Assembly: GCF_900232995.1 (NCBI RefSeq) | Contig: NZ_OCVX01000007.1 | Location: 104,028 to 168,027, forward strand | Source of the DNA: Mycobacterium simulans | GTDB lineage: Bacteria; Actinomycetota; Actinomycetes; Mycobacteriales; Mycobacteriaceae | Reading direction: 5' to 3' | DNA length: 64,000 bases | In this document: in pieces, positions 43,061 to 52,718 of the stretch | How positions within the stretch are numbered: position 1 is the stretch's first letter | Layout: the number at the start of each line of letters is the position of its first letter | Position numbers and translations under genes: made by a program | The notes under the pieces: generated by a model | What the model was told of the DNA's origin: nothing | What the model saw: only the letters and a program-made list of their open reading frames with translations | Databases searched by the model: none

Positions 43061-43660
43061 ATGACCTGGCACGATGGCAAGAGCGCCGCATCGTTACGCA
43101 CACCGGGAGTGCGGCCGGTGATTTCTGCCGCGCTAGCGGTCTCGCTGATCCTGGGCGCAGCTTTCCTGGTGGTAACCAGGGTCCATCCGTCAGCCACTGA
43201 CTCCCTCGGGCATCCTCATGGGCCGGCCACCGACGATCAGACCAAGTCTCAAGTCATCGAGTCGGCCAAACAAATCGTCATCGTCGCCGGACTGCGGACC
43301 ACGACCGCCGGTTATCTACTCATGTCGTGCACGGACCAGGAAAGCCCTCCCTACCAAGGCGCGATCCACCTGACGTTCGAGCCGCCGACCGATGCACCCA
43401 CCGACGCTTACTTTAGGGAGATCGCCGCGGCTCTGGTTGCGCACGGCTGGACGGAGGGCCTACCGCCAACCCAGCACGTGTTCGGCAGGACCCTTTCCAA
43501 GGACGCCGTCACGGCAATTGTGTACCGCCACAGCGATAACCCGAGCCTAGGGGTGATGCGTGTGTACGGCGAGTGCCGCAACATGAACGATCACCGCGGC
43601 GACACCAGCGCGTGGACCGACATCACGGGGGAGTTCACAGGGCCCGTTAGGACCCGGTAA
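43061..43660 (+). CDS. Membrane-anchored or secreted protein of unknown function
   Basis: A 199-residue protein with one N-terminal membrane helix (about residues 20-42, AALAVSLILGAAFLVV). The outer part contains SCTDQESPPYQGAIHLTFEPP and VYGECRNMNDHR, with two cysteines that could pair, and resembles mycobacterial LppJ-like exported proteins. No lipobox. ATG 43061 chosen as upstream Arg-rich residues look non-coding. It faces fbpB and is separated by a stem-loop. Not seen here in H37Rv. Confidence 0.72.
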   Translation: MTWHDGKSAASLRTPGVRPVISAALAVSLILGAAFLVVTRVHPSATDSLGHPHGPATDDQTKSQVIESAKQIVIVAGLRTTTAGYLLMSCTDQESPPYQGAIHLTFEPPTDAPTDAYFREIAAALVAHGWTEGLPPTQHVFGRTLSKDAVTAIVYRHSDNPSLGVMRVYGECRNMNDHRGDTSAWTDITGEFTGPVRTR

Positions 43661-43672
43661 AGCTCGCTAATG

Positions 43673-43721
43673 CGCTACTGCGCTTGACGGTCCATTGAAT
43701 CGGCCGTCAAGCGCAGTAGCG
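43673..43721. terminator. Bidirectional stem-loop between the 43061 gene and fbpB
   Basis: Eighteen perfect base pairs, with CGCTACTGCGCTTGACGG at 43673-43690 and its complement at 43704-43721, and a 13-base loop. It stands between two convergent stop codons (43660 and 43746), so it probably stops transcription both ways. Confidence 0.7.
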
Positions 43722-43745
43722 GGGGTGCAGTGGGTTAGACCCTTG

Positions 43746-44723
43746 TCAGCGAGCGCCCAGTGAGCTCTGCAGGTCACCCTTCATGGCGTTGAGCTGAGCG
43801 CCCCAGTACTCCCAGCTGTGCGTTCCGTTGGAGTCGAAGTTGAACACCGCGTTATGGCCGCCGGCGGCGTTGTAGGCATCCTGGAACTTCAGGTTGCTGC
43901 TGCGCACGAAGTTCTCCAGGAACTCGGCGGGCACGTTGGCACCGCCCAACTCCGACGGGGTGCCGTTACCGCAGTAGACCCAGAGCCGGGTGTTGTTGGA
44001 GACCAACCTCGGGATCTGGATCGTGGGGTCGTTACGCGCCCATGCCGGGTCACTCGACGGGCCCCACATGTCCGAGGCCTTGTAGCCACCGGCGTCGCCC
44101 ATCGCCAGGCCGATCAGCGAGGGACCCATCCCCTGGGAGGGGTCCATCAGGGCCGACAGCGAGCCGGCGTAGACGAACTGCCCGGGGTGGTAGGCGGCCA
44201 GGATCAGTGCCGACGAGCCGGCCATCGAGATACCGACCGCGGCGCTGCCGGTGGACTTGACGCTCCGGTTGGCCGACAGCCATTGAGGCAGCTCGCTGGT
44301 CAGGAAGGTTTCCCACTTGTAGGTCTGGCAGCCGGCCTTGCCGCAAGCGGGGCTGTACCAGTCACTGTAGAAGCTGGACTGCCCGCCGACGGGCATGATG
44401 ACCGACAGGCCCGACTGGTAGTACCACTCGAACGCCGGGGTGTTGATGTCCCAGCCGTTGTAGTCGTCTTGGGCACGAAGGCCGTCGAGCAGGTAGACCG
44501 CAGGTGAGTTATCCCCGCCGCTCTGGAATTGGACCTTGATGCTGCGACCCATCGCCGCGGAAGGCACCTGCAGGTACTCAACCGGCAGACCCGGACGGGA
44601 GAACGCTCCCGCGGTCGCGGCTCCGCCGGCAAGTCCGACCAGACCCGGCAGTGTGGCAGCGGCGGCTGCGCCGACCAGAAGTCGGCGGCCCCAGGCCCGT
44701 ATCTTCCCGCTCACCTCTGTCAT
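43746..44723 (-). CDS. fbpB: Mycolyltransferase antigen 85B
   Basis: A 325-residue precursor. Residues 1-40 are a Sec signal peptide ending ATAGA; the mature protein begins FSRPGLPVEYLQVPS. The nucleophile Ser is in GISMAGSSA (precursor residue about 166), with Glu and His of the triad in AEFLENF-adjacent and NGTHSWEYWG regions. It moves mycolates to trehalose and arabinogalactan and binds fibronectin. A purine-rich AGGGG precedes ATG. Differences from the H37Rv protein (for example NSPAVYLL preserved but many surface changes) fit another species. Confidence 0.97.
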   Translation of the reverse strand: MTEVSGKIRAWGRRLLVGAAAAATLPGLVGLAGGAATAGAFSRPGLPVEYLQVPSAAMGRSIKVQFQSGGDNSPAVYLLDGLRAQDDYNGWDINTPAFEWYYQSGLSVIMPVGGQSSFYSDWYSPACGKAGCQTYKWETFLTSELPQWLSANRSVKSTGSAAVGISMAGSSALILAAYHPGQFVYAGSLSALMDPSQGMGPSLIGLAMGDAGGYKASDMWGPSSDPAWARNDPTIQIPRLVSNNTRLWVYCGNGTPSELGGANVPAEFLENFVRSSNLKFQDAYNAAGGHNAVFNFDSNGTHSWEYWGAQLNAMKGDLQSSLGAR

Positions 44724-45186
44724 ACGTGTGCCCCTTAGTTCCTTATGTGTGGTGCCCCCGGCAGAACTTACCGCGCGAGTAGGTCAAATGTCGATCTGGA
44801 CGCGAACTCGTTTCGTTTCGGTATCGGTTACCGACGTGGATATAGCAACTGTGCTATGGGGGCCGCGGCGGTTGTGCCGCATTCGTTATAGCCCCCGCCC
44901 AGACCGGCCAAACGGCGCACACGCCAAGCGTTATGCACGCGTTACGCACTTGGAACCTCCGACGGCCGGTTTGCCGATCCGGGTCAATTTCGGTGAGGCC
45001 ACCTGCTGGTTTCCGTTTGGTAACGACACCGAGGAAGCCGAACTCGCGTCGACCGCGTAGGCTCGCTCGAAGTAAGCCGACGGAGACCACGCTATTCCCG
45101 GTCCGTTCCGGCGCTCACGTCCCACCGCACCTGGGCTTTGAGGTGCGCCATGGGACTGGTGGAGGGCGTCGAGGGTCCGGGACTGA
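44724..45186. other. Intergenic region upstream of fbpB, no gene recognised
   Basis: About 460 bases between fbpB and the 45187 gene. It holds the fbpB 5' region and presumably its promoter. I read both strands for motifs and found no convincing protein, tRNA or known site. Open frames here lack family motifs. Confidence 0.5.
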
Positions 45187-46344
45187 ATGAGGTGCGAGAT
45201 TTTGGATACGGTACTTGGGCTGTCAGTCACGCCGACCACAGTCGGGTGGGTACTTGCAGAAGGACACGGCGCAGACGGCACCATCCTGGACCATCACGAA
45301 CTGGAACTGCACGGCGGTCATGGGGTACGCGCCGTCCGCACCGCGCAGCAGGTGGCGGCGGAGGTATTGCGCGCCAGGGAAGTGGCCACCGCGGGCGATC
45401 ATCGGCTGCGTGTCATTGGCGTCACCTGGAACGACGAAGCGTCGGCGCAGGCGGCACTGCTGCTGGAGGCACTCACCGACGCCGGTTTCGACAACGTCGT
45501 TCCGATTCGGATGCTCGATGCCGTGGAAACTCTGGCGCGGGCCATCGCACCCGTCATCGGCTACGAGCAAACCGCGGTGTGCATTCTCGAGCACGAGTGG
45601 GCCACCGTCGTCATGGTCGACACCCACGACGGCGAGACACAAACGGCCGTCAAGCATGTGCGTGGCGGCTTTAACGGACTGACTTCCTGGCTGACGGGAA
45701 TGTTTGACCATAGTGCATGGCATCCCGCCGGGGTGGTTGTGGTCGGTTCCGACCGTGACGTCAGCGACCTTTCCTGGCAACTCGAAAAGGCTTTGCCAGT
45801 GCCGGTTTTCGCACAAACGATGGCGCAGGTGACGGTCGCGCGGGGTGCGGCCCTGGCGGCAGCGCAAAGCACCGAGTTCACCGATGCGCAACTGGTGGCC
45901 GATATCAGTGAGCCCGTCGATGTGGCCGCGCGGGCTCGGCGACTGTCCTACACCGGAGCTGCGACCACGTTGGCCGCCGCTGCAGTAACCTTCGTCGCCT
46001 CCCTGTCCCTGGCCGTGGGTCTTCAACTGGCTCCAGACAAAGATCCCGGAACGCCAAGACCCGTGGTGCACAAACCGGCGCCTCCTGTCGCAGAAGCCGC
46101 GGCTACCGCCATTGCACCGCCGGCATCGGCTCGGCCACGTATTCCCGCGGCAGCCCCCCAACCCCCAGCGCAGCACGAACCCGTCCGGCTGACCGCCGGC
46201 GAACAGCTCACGGAGTCCACTGCGGAGGAGACCCCAGGCTCCGTTGCGCCCCGGACGGATCCGACCAATGGCCTCATATTGACCAGGGTGCTCGAACACA
46301 TCCCTGGCACGTACGGCGAGATCGGCGGGCGGCCACCGGAGTAG
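45187..46344 (+). CDS. DUF7159-type membrane protein (Rv1887 equivalent)
   Basis: About 385 residues. The N-terminal 220 residues start LDTVLGLSVTPTTVGWVLAEG and have the layout of an ASKHA-like (actin/Hsp70) fold, including VVVVGSDRDV. A single membrane helix follows at about 258-280 (TTLAAAAVTFVASLSLAVGL), and then a Pro/Ala-rich segment that would face the cell wall. H37Rv Rv1887 has similar length (380). Function unknown. The start may be TTG 45202, which gives the conserved MLDTVLGLS-like beginning. Confidence 0.78.
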   Translation: MRCEILDTVLGLSVTPTTVGWVLAEGHGADGTILDHHELELHGGHGVRAVRTAQQVAAEVLRAREVATAGDHRLRVIGVTWNDEASAQAALLLEALTDAGFDNVVPIRMLDAVETLARAIAPVIGYEQTAVCILEHEWATVVMVDTHDGETQTAVKHVRGGFNGLTSWLTGMFDHSAWHPAGVVVVGSDRDVSDLSWQLEKALPVPVFAQTMAQVTVARGAALAAAQSTEFTDAQLVADISEPVDVAARARRLSYTGAATTLAAAAVTFVASLSLAVGLQLAPDKDPGTPRPVVHKPAPPVAEAAATAIAPPASARPRIPAAAPQPPAQHEPVRLTAGEQLTESTAEETPGSVAPRTDPTNGLILTRVLEHIPGTYGEIGGRPPE

Positions 46345-46354
46345 TCATCAGCGG

Positions 46355-46927
46355 TCAGGTTTGAATTCGGGTTGGGCTTGTGCCGTCCTTGGCGCGAATT
46401 GCGTTAAAGGACACGATGACTTCGTCGGCGACGTGCAGCGAACCCATCAACAGCGAGTACGGCTTGACGTCGTAATCGGACTGGCGGACGGCAGACTCCG
46501 CAGTCATGCGCCACGAGTCACCGAGATCGTCTGTGCGCACATCGATTACGTGTTCGCGTGAGCGTTTCCGGATGTCTAATTTGCCGGTTAGGCGGTATCC
46601 GTCGGCGGTTTTGTCGAAGGCCTCCGCGGTGAAGCGGATAGCGGGATAACGACCCGCGTCAAGCGATCTCAGCGCATTCGACCGAACCAAGACCTTCTCG
46701 GGCCCGGACAGGCTTTTGACGCCACCTTCGCCGCGCAGCACCTCCAACGAACTCACCTCGACCGCAAGCTCTCCCGTAGTGGGTTCATCCCCCACCCAGC
46801 TCACCGTGGCCCGCCACCGCCTCATTGCGATGGTAAGCCGATGGCCCATTCGCGCAGCCCTGCCGCTAACATCGGTCCGAACAATCAACTCGCCGTCGGA
46901 TTCGTCCAAAATCCAGGTGTCGGTCAC
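46355..46927 (-). CDS. YceI-like lipid-binding protein
   Basis: A 190-residue protein. The YceI pattern is visible in ELAVEVSSLEV, YPAIRFTAEAFDKTADGYRLTGKLDIRKRSREHVIDV and DYDVKPYSLLMGSLHVADEVIVSF. YceI proteins bind isoprenoid-type lipids in a beta-barrel; no signal peptide is seen here. Start GTG 46927: TACAGT stands six bases upstream, so it could also be read from a leaderless promoter. The dehydrogenase gene ends 13 bases before it. Confidence 0.75.
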   Translation of the reverse strand: MTDTWILDESDGELIVRTDVSGRAARMGHRLTIAMRRWRATVSWVGDEPTTGELAVEVSSLEVLRGEGGVKSLSGPEKVLVRSNALRSLDAGRYPAIRFTAEAFDKTADGYRLTGKLDIRKRSREHVIDVRTDDLGDSWRMTAESAVRQSDYDVKPYSLLMGSLHVADEVIVSFNAIRAKDGTSPTRIQT

Positions 46928-46940
46928 AGACCGACTGTAA

Positions 46941-47954
46941 TCACATCGTCAGAACGGTGCGGTAGCGTGACCGCCCCTGCTCCATTGCCGCGTAGCCGTC
47001 GGCCGCCTGCGACAACGGCAGCTTCTCGATCCACGCCCGCACACCGGACACGACCGCGAAATGCATTGTGTCTTCGATATCTTTCGCAGTCCCAGAGGGA
47101 TGGCCGACAACACTGAGCCCCGGATTTATCAGCTGCACAGGACTGATCGGCAAGGGATCTGCCGTGACACCGATCGCGACCAGTTCACCTTGCGGCAGTA
47201 ACCCACCGATCGTGTCGGCCATCGCCGCCGCGTTCCCAGCAGTGGCCAGCACGACCGCGGCACCGCCCAAGGCCCGCAGTGCGTCGGCTACGTCACCGCT
47301 GGTGGAATCGATGTAGTGATGGGCGCCCAGTTTCCGGGCATCCTCAGCCTTAGCGGCACCGCGAGCGATCGCAATGGTCTCGAAGCCCATCGCGGCGGCG
47401 AACTGCACCCCAAGATGGCCGAGGCCGCCGACACCGAGAACCGCGACACGATCGCCGGGTAAGGCCTTTGTGTGACGCAGCGCGTTGTACGTCGTGACAC
47501 CGGCGCAGCCCATCGGGGCGGCTTCTGTGTCGGACAGTTCGGCAGGAATGCGGGCCAACGCATTTGCCGGAACCGTTACCGCCTCGGCATAACCGCCGGG
47601 ATACTGCCAGCTCGGCACTTTCATGTTCGAGCAGTGGATGAAAATGCCTTTGCGGCAGCAGTCGCAGTGGTTGCAGTTACCGCCGAACCACCCGACGGCG
47701 ACGCGATCACCAACCACGAAATCATCGACCCATTCGCCGAGTTCGGCTACGGTTCCGGCGATCTCGTGCCCGAGGGTCAACGGCCACGACATGCCCGGAA
47801 AGCCACCTTGGGCAAAATGGCGGTCAGTGCCGCATACGCCACACGCGGACACCGCTACACGCACCTCGTCGCGGCCAGGTGAGCGAGTCGCGACCTCGAC
47901 AACCTCTAACGGTGCACCAGCCGACTGGATCTGGGCGGCTCTATGGGTGGTCAC
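46941..47954 (-). CDS. Zinc-dependent alcohol dehydrogenase, AdhP-like
   Basis: About 337 residues. Catalytic zinc ligands in ACGVCGTDRHF and GHE; structural zinc cysteines in CNHCDCCRKGIFIHC; nucleotide turn VLGVGGLGHLGVQFA; PSGTAKDIEDTM near the end. GTG 47954 is chosen because it starts just after the P450 stop (47962); ATG 47993 would overlap the P450. It probably oxidises the alcohol made by the P450 upstream. Spacing of seven and 13 bases to its neighbours suggests one operon. Confidence 0.87.
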   Translation of the reverse strand: MTTHRAAQIQSAGAPLEVVEVATRSPGRDEVRVAVSACGVCGTDRHFAQGGFPGMSWPLTLGHEIAGTVAELGEWVDDFVVGDRVAVGWFGGNCNHCDCCRKGIFIHCSNMKVPSWQYPGGYAEAVTVPANALARIPAELSDTEAAPMGCAGVTTYNALRHTKALPGDRVAVLGVGGLGHLGVQFAAAMGFETIAIARGAAKAEDARKLGAHHYIDSTSGDVADALRALGGAAVVLATAGNAAAMADTIGGLLPQGELVAIGVTADPLPISPVQLINPGLSVVGHPSGTAKDIEDTMHFAVVSGVRAWIEKLPLSQAADGYAAMEQGRSRYRTVLTM

Positions 47955-47961
47955 ACGTGCC

Positions 47962-49236
47962 CTAGTGTGCGACAGGGCATTTGGCTGCCCCATTGCTGTG
48001 ATAGTCAACCTGCCAGTGCTTGATCCCGTTGAGCCAGCCGGAGCGCAGCCGCTCGGGTTTGCTGATCGATTCCAGGTTAGGCATCGCGTCGGCGATCGCG
48101 TTGAACATCAAATCGATCGTCATCCGCGCCAAGTTGGCACCGATGCAGTAGTGCGCGCCAGTGCCGCCAAATCCCACGTGCGGATTGGGATCGCGCAGGA
48201 TGTTGAAGGTGAATGGATCGTCGAACACGTCCTCGTCGAAGTTGGCGGATCGGTAAACCATCACCACCCGCTGACCCTTCTTGATCTGCACGCCGGATAG
48301 ATCGTAGTCCTCGAGGGCAGTGCGCTGGAACGAGGTGACTGGGGTCGCCCACCGGACAATTTCGTCGGCCGTGGTGACGGGGCGTTCCCGCTTGTACAGC
48401 TCCCACTGGTCGGGGAAGTCGGTGAAGGCCATCATGCCCTGCGTGATGGAGTTGCGGGTGGTCTCGTTGCCAGCGACCGCCAGCAGAATGACGAAGAAGC
48501 CGAACTCGTCTTCGGAGAGCTTGTGACCGTCGATGTCGGCCTCGACCAACTTGGTGACGATGTCGTCCCCTGGGTTCTTGGCCCGGTCCGCGGCCATTTG
48601 CATGGCATACATAATCAGTTCCACCGAGGCGGCCGTCGCGTCATTGCTGGCGAACTCGGGATCTTGGTCGCCCACCATCTCGTTCGACCAGTGGAAGAGC
48701 TTCATGCGGTCCTCTTGCGGTACACCCAGCAACCCGGCGATTGCTTGCAACGGCAATTCACAGGACACCTGTTCGACGAAGTCACCGGAACCTTCAGCGG
48801 CCGCTAGCTCGACGATGCGCCGCGCACGTTCACTCAGGTCACCGCGCAACCGCTCGACGGCGCGGGGAGTGAAGCCCCGCGAGATGATCTTGCGCAGCCG
48901 GGTGTGCTGCGGAGCATCCATGTTGAGCAGGACGAACTTGCCCCTTTCGATGTGCTCGCCAACGGTGCCGTCTTTGTAGCGTGGCAATGCGGTCTTCTGC
49001 AGGCTGGAAAAGATATCGCTGCGCAATGAGACCTCTTTGACGTCCTTGTGCTTGGACACCACCCAGAAGCCGCCGTCATCGAAGCCACCCCTGCCGACCG
49101 GCTGCTCGTTCCACCAGATCGGCGCGGTTCGACGCATCTCGGCGAGCTCCGCTACCGGCAACCGTTCGGCGTAGATGTCCGGGTCGGTGAAATCGAACCC
49201 GCGGGGCAGGTTGGGAATCCGCTTGGCTGTCGTCAT
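47962..49236 (-). CDS. Cytochrome P450, CYP125-like
   Basis: A 424-residue P450. The haem loop is FGGTGAHYCIGANLARM, the I-helix motif is LLAVAGNETTRNS and the ExxR is EIVRWATP. Long stretches match CYP125 of M. tuberculosis (for example VLLNMDAPQHTRLRKIISRG and VEQVSCELPLQAIAGLLGVP), which hydroxylates the terminal carbon of cholesterol and cholestenone. It lacks neighbours of the kstR cholesterol cluster, so this is a paralog at a separate place. ATG 49236 is preceded by GGAG. H37Rv has no such gene here. Confidence 0.93.
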   Translation of the reverse strand: MTTAKRIPNLPRGFDFTDPDIYAERLPVAELAEMRRTAPIWWNEQPVGRGGFDDGGFWVVSKHKDVKEVSLRSDIFSSLQKTALPRYKDGTVGEHIERGKFVLLNMDAPQHTRLRKIISRGFTPRAVERLRGDLSERARRIVELAAAEGSGDFVEQVSCELPLQAIAGLLGVPQEDRMKLFHWSNEMVGDQDPEFASNDATAASVELIMYAMQMAADRAKNPGDDIVTKLVEADIDGHKLSEDEFGFFVILLAVAGNETTRNSITQGMMAFTDFPDQWELYKRERPVTTADEIVRWATPVTSFQRTALEDYDLSGVQIKKGQRVVMVYRSANFDEDVFDDPFTFNILRDPNPHVGFGGTGAHYCIGANLARMTIDLMFNAIADAMPNLESISKPERLRSGWLNGIKHWQVDYHSNGAAKCPVAH

Positions 49237-49517
49237 GGGCTCACTCCTCGATACACCATGCTCTAGTAGTTGGCTCATGCCACTAATTCATTGCTACACC
49301 ACCGTTGGGAAGGATCGGAAGAAGTTCCCCGAAGCCGAATTGCAACATGTTCACCCGCGATGGGTTTCAAGCCCGTCACAGGTCTGCCCTGACACAGCAC
49401 CAATCAGCGCCGCTGCACAGCGGAACGGCCTGATCGGTGCGCTTCGTTCTGAGTGACTTCATTGGGTCACGGCGGCCCCGGTCCTGGACTTGTTCGAACG
49501 GTACCTAGAGCCCGACA

Positions 49518-50258
49518 CTATGGGCCACGACCCATCAAGCCCGCCCGCTCGGACGCTCGACTGCCTAGGCAGTATCGCTGCCCCGGCGGGAAGCCGCGCC
49601 GAGCTCCTCTGAGCGCCGCGGCGACGAGCTCTCGATCGATGGGAAAGTTCGACTCCGTGGGCGGCGGGCCGACCTCCAAGATCCCCTGTACCGCTGCGCG
49701 CAGGTACTCCCGCAAGGTGCCGTCGCTGTATCGCGCACTTCTGGTGAGGATGCGGTTGGGCAGGTCGGCAACGCAGGCTGAAATCACTTCAAGCGTCTGA
49801 GCGTCCTGGCGGTCCCACAGTTGGACCGACAGTCGCGCGATGACCTCGAGAAATTCGTTTTCGACACAGCGCAATTGATCGGTGACTTCACTCGGTAGTG
49901 CCAAGTCAACGAGTTCATAGCGACTCACGACCAAACGGAACGCTCCCGAGCCCGGATACCGCCTGGGATAGATGAGCGAGGTCTCTGCCGCCGCGAGCAC
50001 CTCGTCACGAGGGTTAGCAACGGTGTGGGCATCATCGACCAAGGCGACCAACAGCTCGACAAAGCGCCGCGCGGCACGCAGCCACGCGTGACCGATGAGA
50101 CCCTCGCGCGACCCATACATTTGGTAAATCGCGGCCGTAGGGACCCCGGTGATTCTGGCAACCGCTCGAATCGTCAACGCCTCGAGTCCAGCCTGACCGG
50201 TAAGCCATTCGACGGCGTCCATCACCGAATCCGGATCAAATGGCTGAGAATTCGACAT
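49518..50258 (-). CDS. TetR-family transcriptional regulator
   Basis: A 246-residue protein with an N-terminal helix-turn-helix (AVEWLTGQAGLEALTIRAVARITGVPTAAIYQMYGSREGLIGHAW) and a helical ligand domain. It sits 281 bases upstream of the P450 operon on the same strand, so it may control that operon. The last 25 residues are Arg/Gly-rich. ATG 50258 is chosen; the upstream extension to 50444 looks non-coding. Confidence 0.85.
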   Translation of the reverse strand: MSNSQPFDPDSVMDAVEWLTGQAGLEALTIRAVARITGVPTAAIYQMYGSREGLIGHAWLRAARRFVELLVALVDDAHTVANPRDEVLAAAETSLIYPRRYPGSGAFRLVVSRYELVDLALPSEVTDQLRCVENEFLEVIARLSVQLWDRQDAQTLEVISACVADLPNRILTRSARYSDGTLREYLRAAVQGILEVGPPPTESNFPIDRELVAAALRGARRGFPPGQRYCLGSRASERAGLMGRGP

Positions 50259-50512
50259 AGGTCGGCGCTCGTGCACGGCGTCGCCGCTTCGCTGGATCGC
50301 GCATTTGTGCATGCCTTCGACGCCTCTCGTGGTCTCGTAATCGCCGCAACTAACTCCACCGGGTGGATGTACGACTGTGCCGCGAGGGTGATGCGCAAAT
50401 GCTGCAGAATGTTGAAATGCGCAGGTAAACGCCCAAATTGACACGTTTCGCCGCGGTTGTGGCGGCTATCGCGATCGCCGGCGAGCCCGCATCATCAACT
50501 ATCAAACGGGCA

Positions 50513-52718
50513 TCACTGACTTGCTTCATAGCTGGTTGACGGTGGCACCGCCGGGACGGCCGCATAGTCGGCGTAACGCTGCAGGCTCGATCTCGCCCGA
50601 ACGACCGCTTCGGCGCCGCCGGCGGGCGACGCGCTATAGGTCTCGAGTGGGTTTGCGCCCAAACTATTGACGAGGCCGTCCAACTGCGCAGCGCGCAACG
50701 GCGGAGGCTTACCCGCGTTTGCAATCGCGCAATGCAGAAACACCGCATCATCCGCCGCGCCGACCCTGGCGAAGAACCGCGTGGCGTAGCGCAACCCGAC
50801 CCATTGCTCGACCCAGTCTCCGACCCGGTCCCAATGGTCGAGCGTCTCGATCAACATCCGCGCCGCAGGGGCGGGATCGCCATGCATGGCGCGAGTCCCC
50901 GCGCCTTCCAGTAATGCAATGCCGAACCACCACCTATTCCGCACCTCACCGGCCAGCCGCGCCGCCTCGTCGAACAAGAACAGCGCACGCTCCGGATCGG
51001 ATTTCTTCAGCAGATAGCCAAGCGAGAAGTAGGCCATCGACCGCGCTGTGGGGTTGCCGGTAGCGTCGGCTATCTCCACCGCCTCCTGAGTGGGAGGCAA
51101 AGCGGCGTCCGAGTTGCCCAGTAAACCTTGAGCAACCGCGAGCGCGGAGATCGCCTGCACCGTGCGAATCGGGTCACCCTCACGACGGGCGCGCTCCGTC
51201 TCGCCATCCCAGTGCGCCAGGGCGCTGCGCGGGTCACCGTTGACTAGGGCCATGTCTGCCTGCACGTCGGCGGGATAGGAAATGCGCCCTGCCCCGCGAC
51301 CGGGGATCCGCACACCAGCCAACGCCGCCAGGGAGCCTGCGCGGGACGGGTCACCTGCGCTCCACGCGCCGCGCGCGGCCGTACCAGCCACCGCAGCAAA
51401 CAACGGATGATCCGGATCGGCAATCGCTATAACCCGTTCGGCCCAACCGCCCACCTCTTAACCGATGCGTAGGCCGACAAGCTCCGCCGACGACGCAACC
51501 AATCGCATCCCATGGTCGACATCCTCGTCGGCCATGGCTCGCTCGAAGGCCGCACGCGGCGGACTCCAACACATGCTCGCAGTTGTCAAACACCAGCAAC
51601 ACCTCGCGCGATCGCAAGTATTCGATCACCGACTGCTCGATGCCTAGGCCTTGGTGTTGTTGTAGCCGGAGGGCTGCGGCGACCGTGTGTCCAACGGCGT
51701 CACCGTGCTCCAGCGGTCCCAATTCGCAGATCCCCACGCCGTCGCCGAAGCGATCCTGCTCGCGTCGGGCGACCTCGGCGGCAAGCCGCGTCTTACCGAC
51801 ACCACCGACGCCGGTCAACATGACCAACGGGCCCGCACGCAACGCATCAACGGTGCACGCCAACTCATCCTCGTGGCCAACGAAACTGGTTGTACGCCTC
51901 AATATGCGCGAATGGGGCCGATCGCAGACAGGCGGATGCGTTGCGCGCTGATCGACCAGCTGTAGCTGCTCGGCCTCATGATCGGCGGCCTGGCCGGTAA
52001 GGATCAGCTGATGCACCTCGCACAACAACTGGCCGGGTTCCACACCGAGTTGATCGGCCAGCCGCATCCGCGTCTGACGATAGGTATCGAGCGCATCACC
52101 CTGCCGACCACACCGGTACTGGGCCAACATCAACTGCCCCGCCAACCGCTCATCCAGCGGATGCGCCGCCTGCGTCGCGATCAGCTCCACCAACAACTCA
52201 CCATGCCGCCCCACCCGCAACGCCGCATCATTGCGATCCAACTCCACCGCAAACCGCTCGGCCAGCACCGCACTACGAACCTCATTGACCCACGGCGTAT
52301 CCAAAAACATCAACGGCTCACCCGACCACATACCCAACGCCCGATCAAACAACCCCACCGCCTCAACCGGATCCCCACACCCACGCGCTGCGGACACCAA
52401 ATATCGGAACCGATGCAAATCCACCGACAACTCATCGGTCGCCAGCATGTACCCCGCGGACCCCCGCGAAATCACCACTCCCTCAGCCACAGCCAACAGA
52501 TTCCGCAACCGAGACACATATCCCGCCACCGAATTGCGAGCACGCCGCGGCGGCCGATCCGACTACACCCGATCCACCAACTGCTCCGGCGAAACGGCAC
52601 GATTCACATCCACCAGCAACGCCACCAAAACACACCGACGACGCGCATGACCAATATCCAGCAGGCGCCCATAAACGCGCACCTCGACGTCGCCGAGCGC
52701 GTGAAACTCGACGGTCAT
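50513..52718 (-). pseudogene. Degraded SARP/AfsR-type regulator (BTAD, NB-ARC, TPR)
   Basis: From ATG 52718 the frame reads MTVEFHALGDVEVRVYGRLL and up to EQLVDRV, then TAG at 52563-52565 where a Trp is expected. Past the stop the same frame goes on with a full BTAD domain and an NB-ARC start (Walker A TGVGGVGKTR, Walker B LLVFDNCEH). At about 51580 the frame changes into the C-terminal TPR part (RAAFERAMADEDVDHGM), and most of the ATPase domain is missing. A second TAA at 51458-51460 replaces an expected Tyr. The remaining frame from 51454 to 50513 is open. The intact protein would be about 1,100 residues. Confidence 0.82.

Noticed and set aside
44536..45060. Open frame of 174 codons upstream of and antisense to fbpB
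   Set aside because: Its first half is antisense to the fbpB signal peptide and its second half has no family signal; the region is treated as intergenic.
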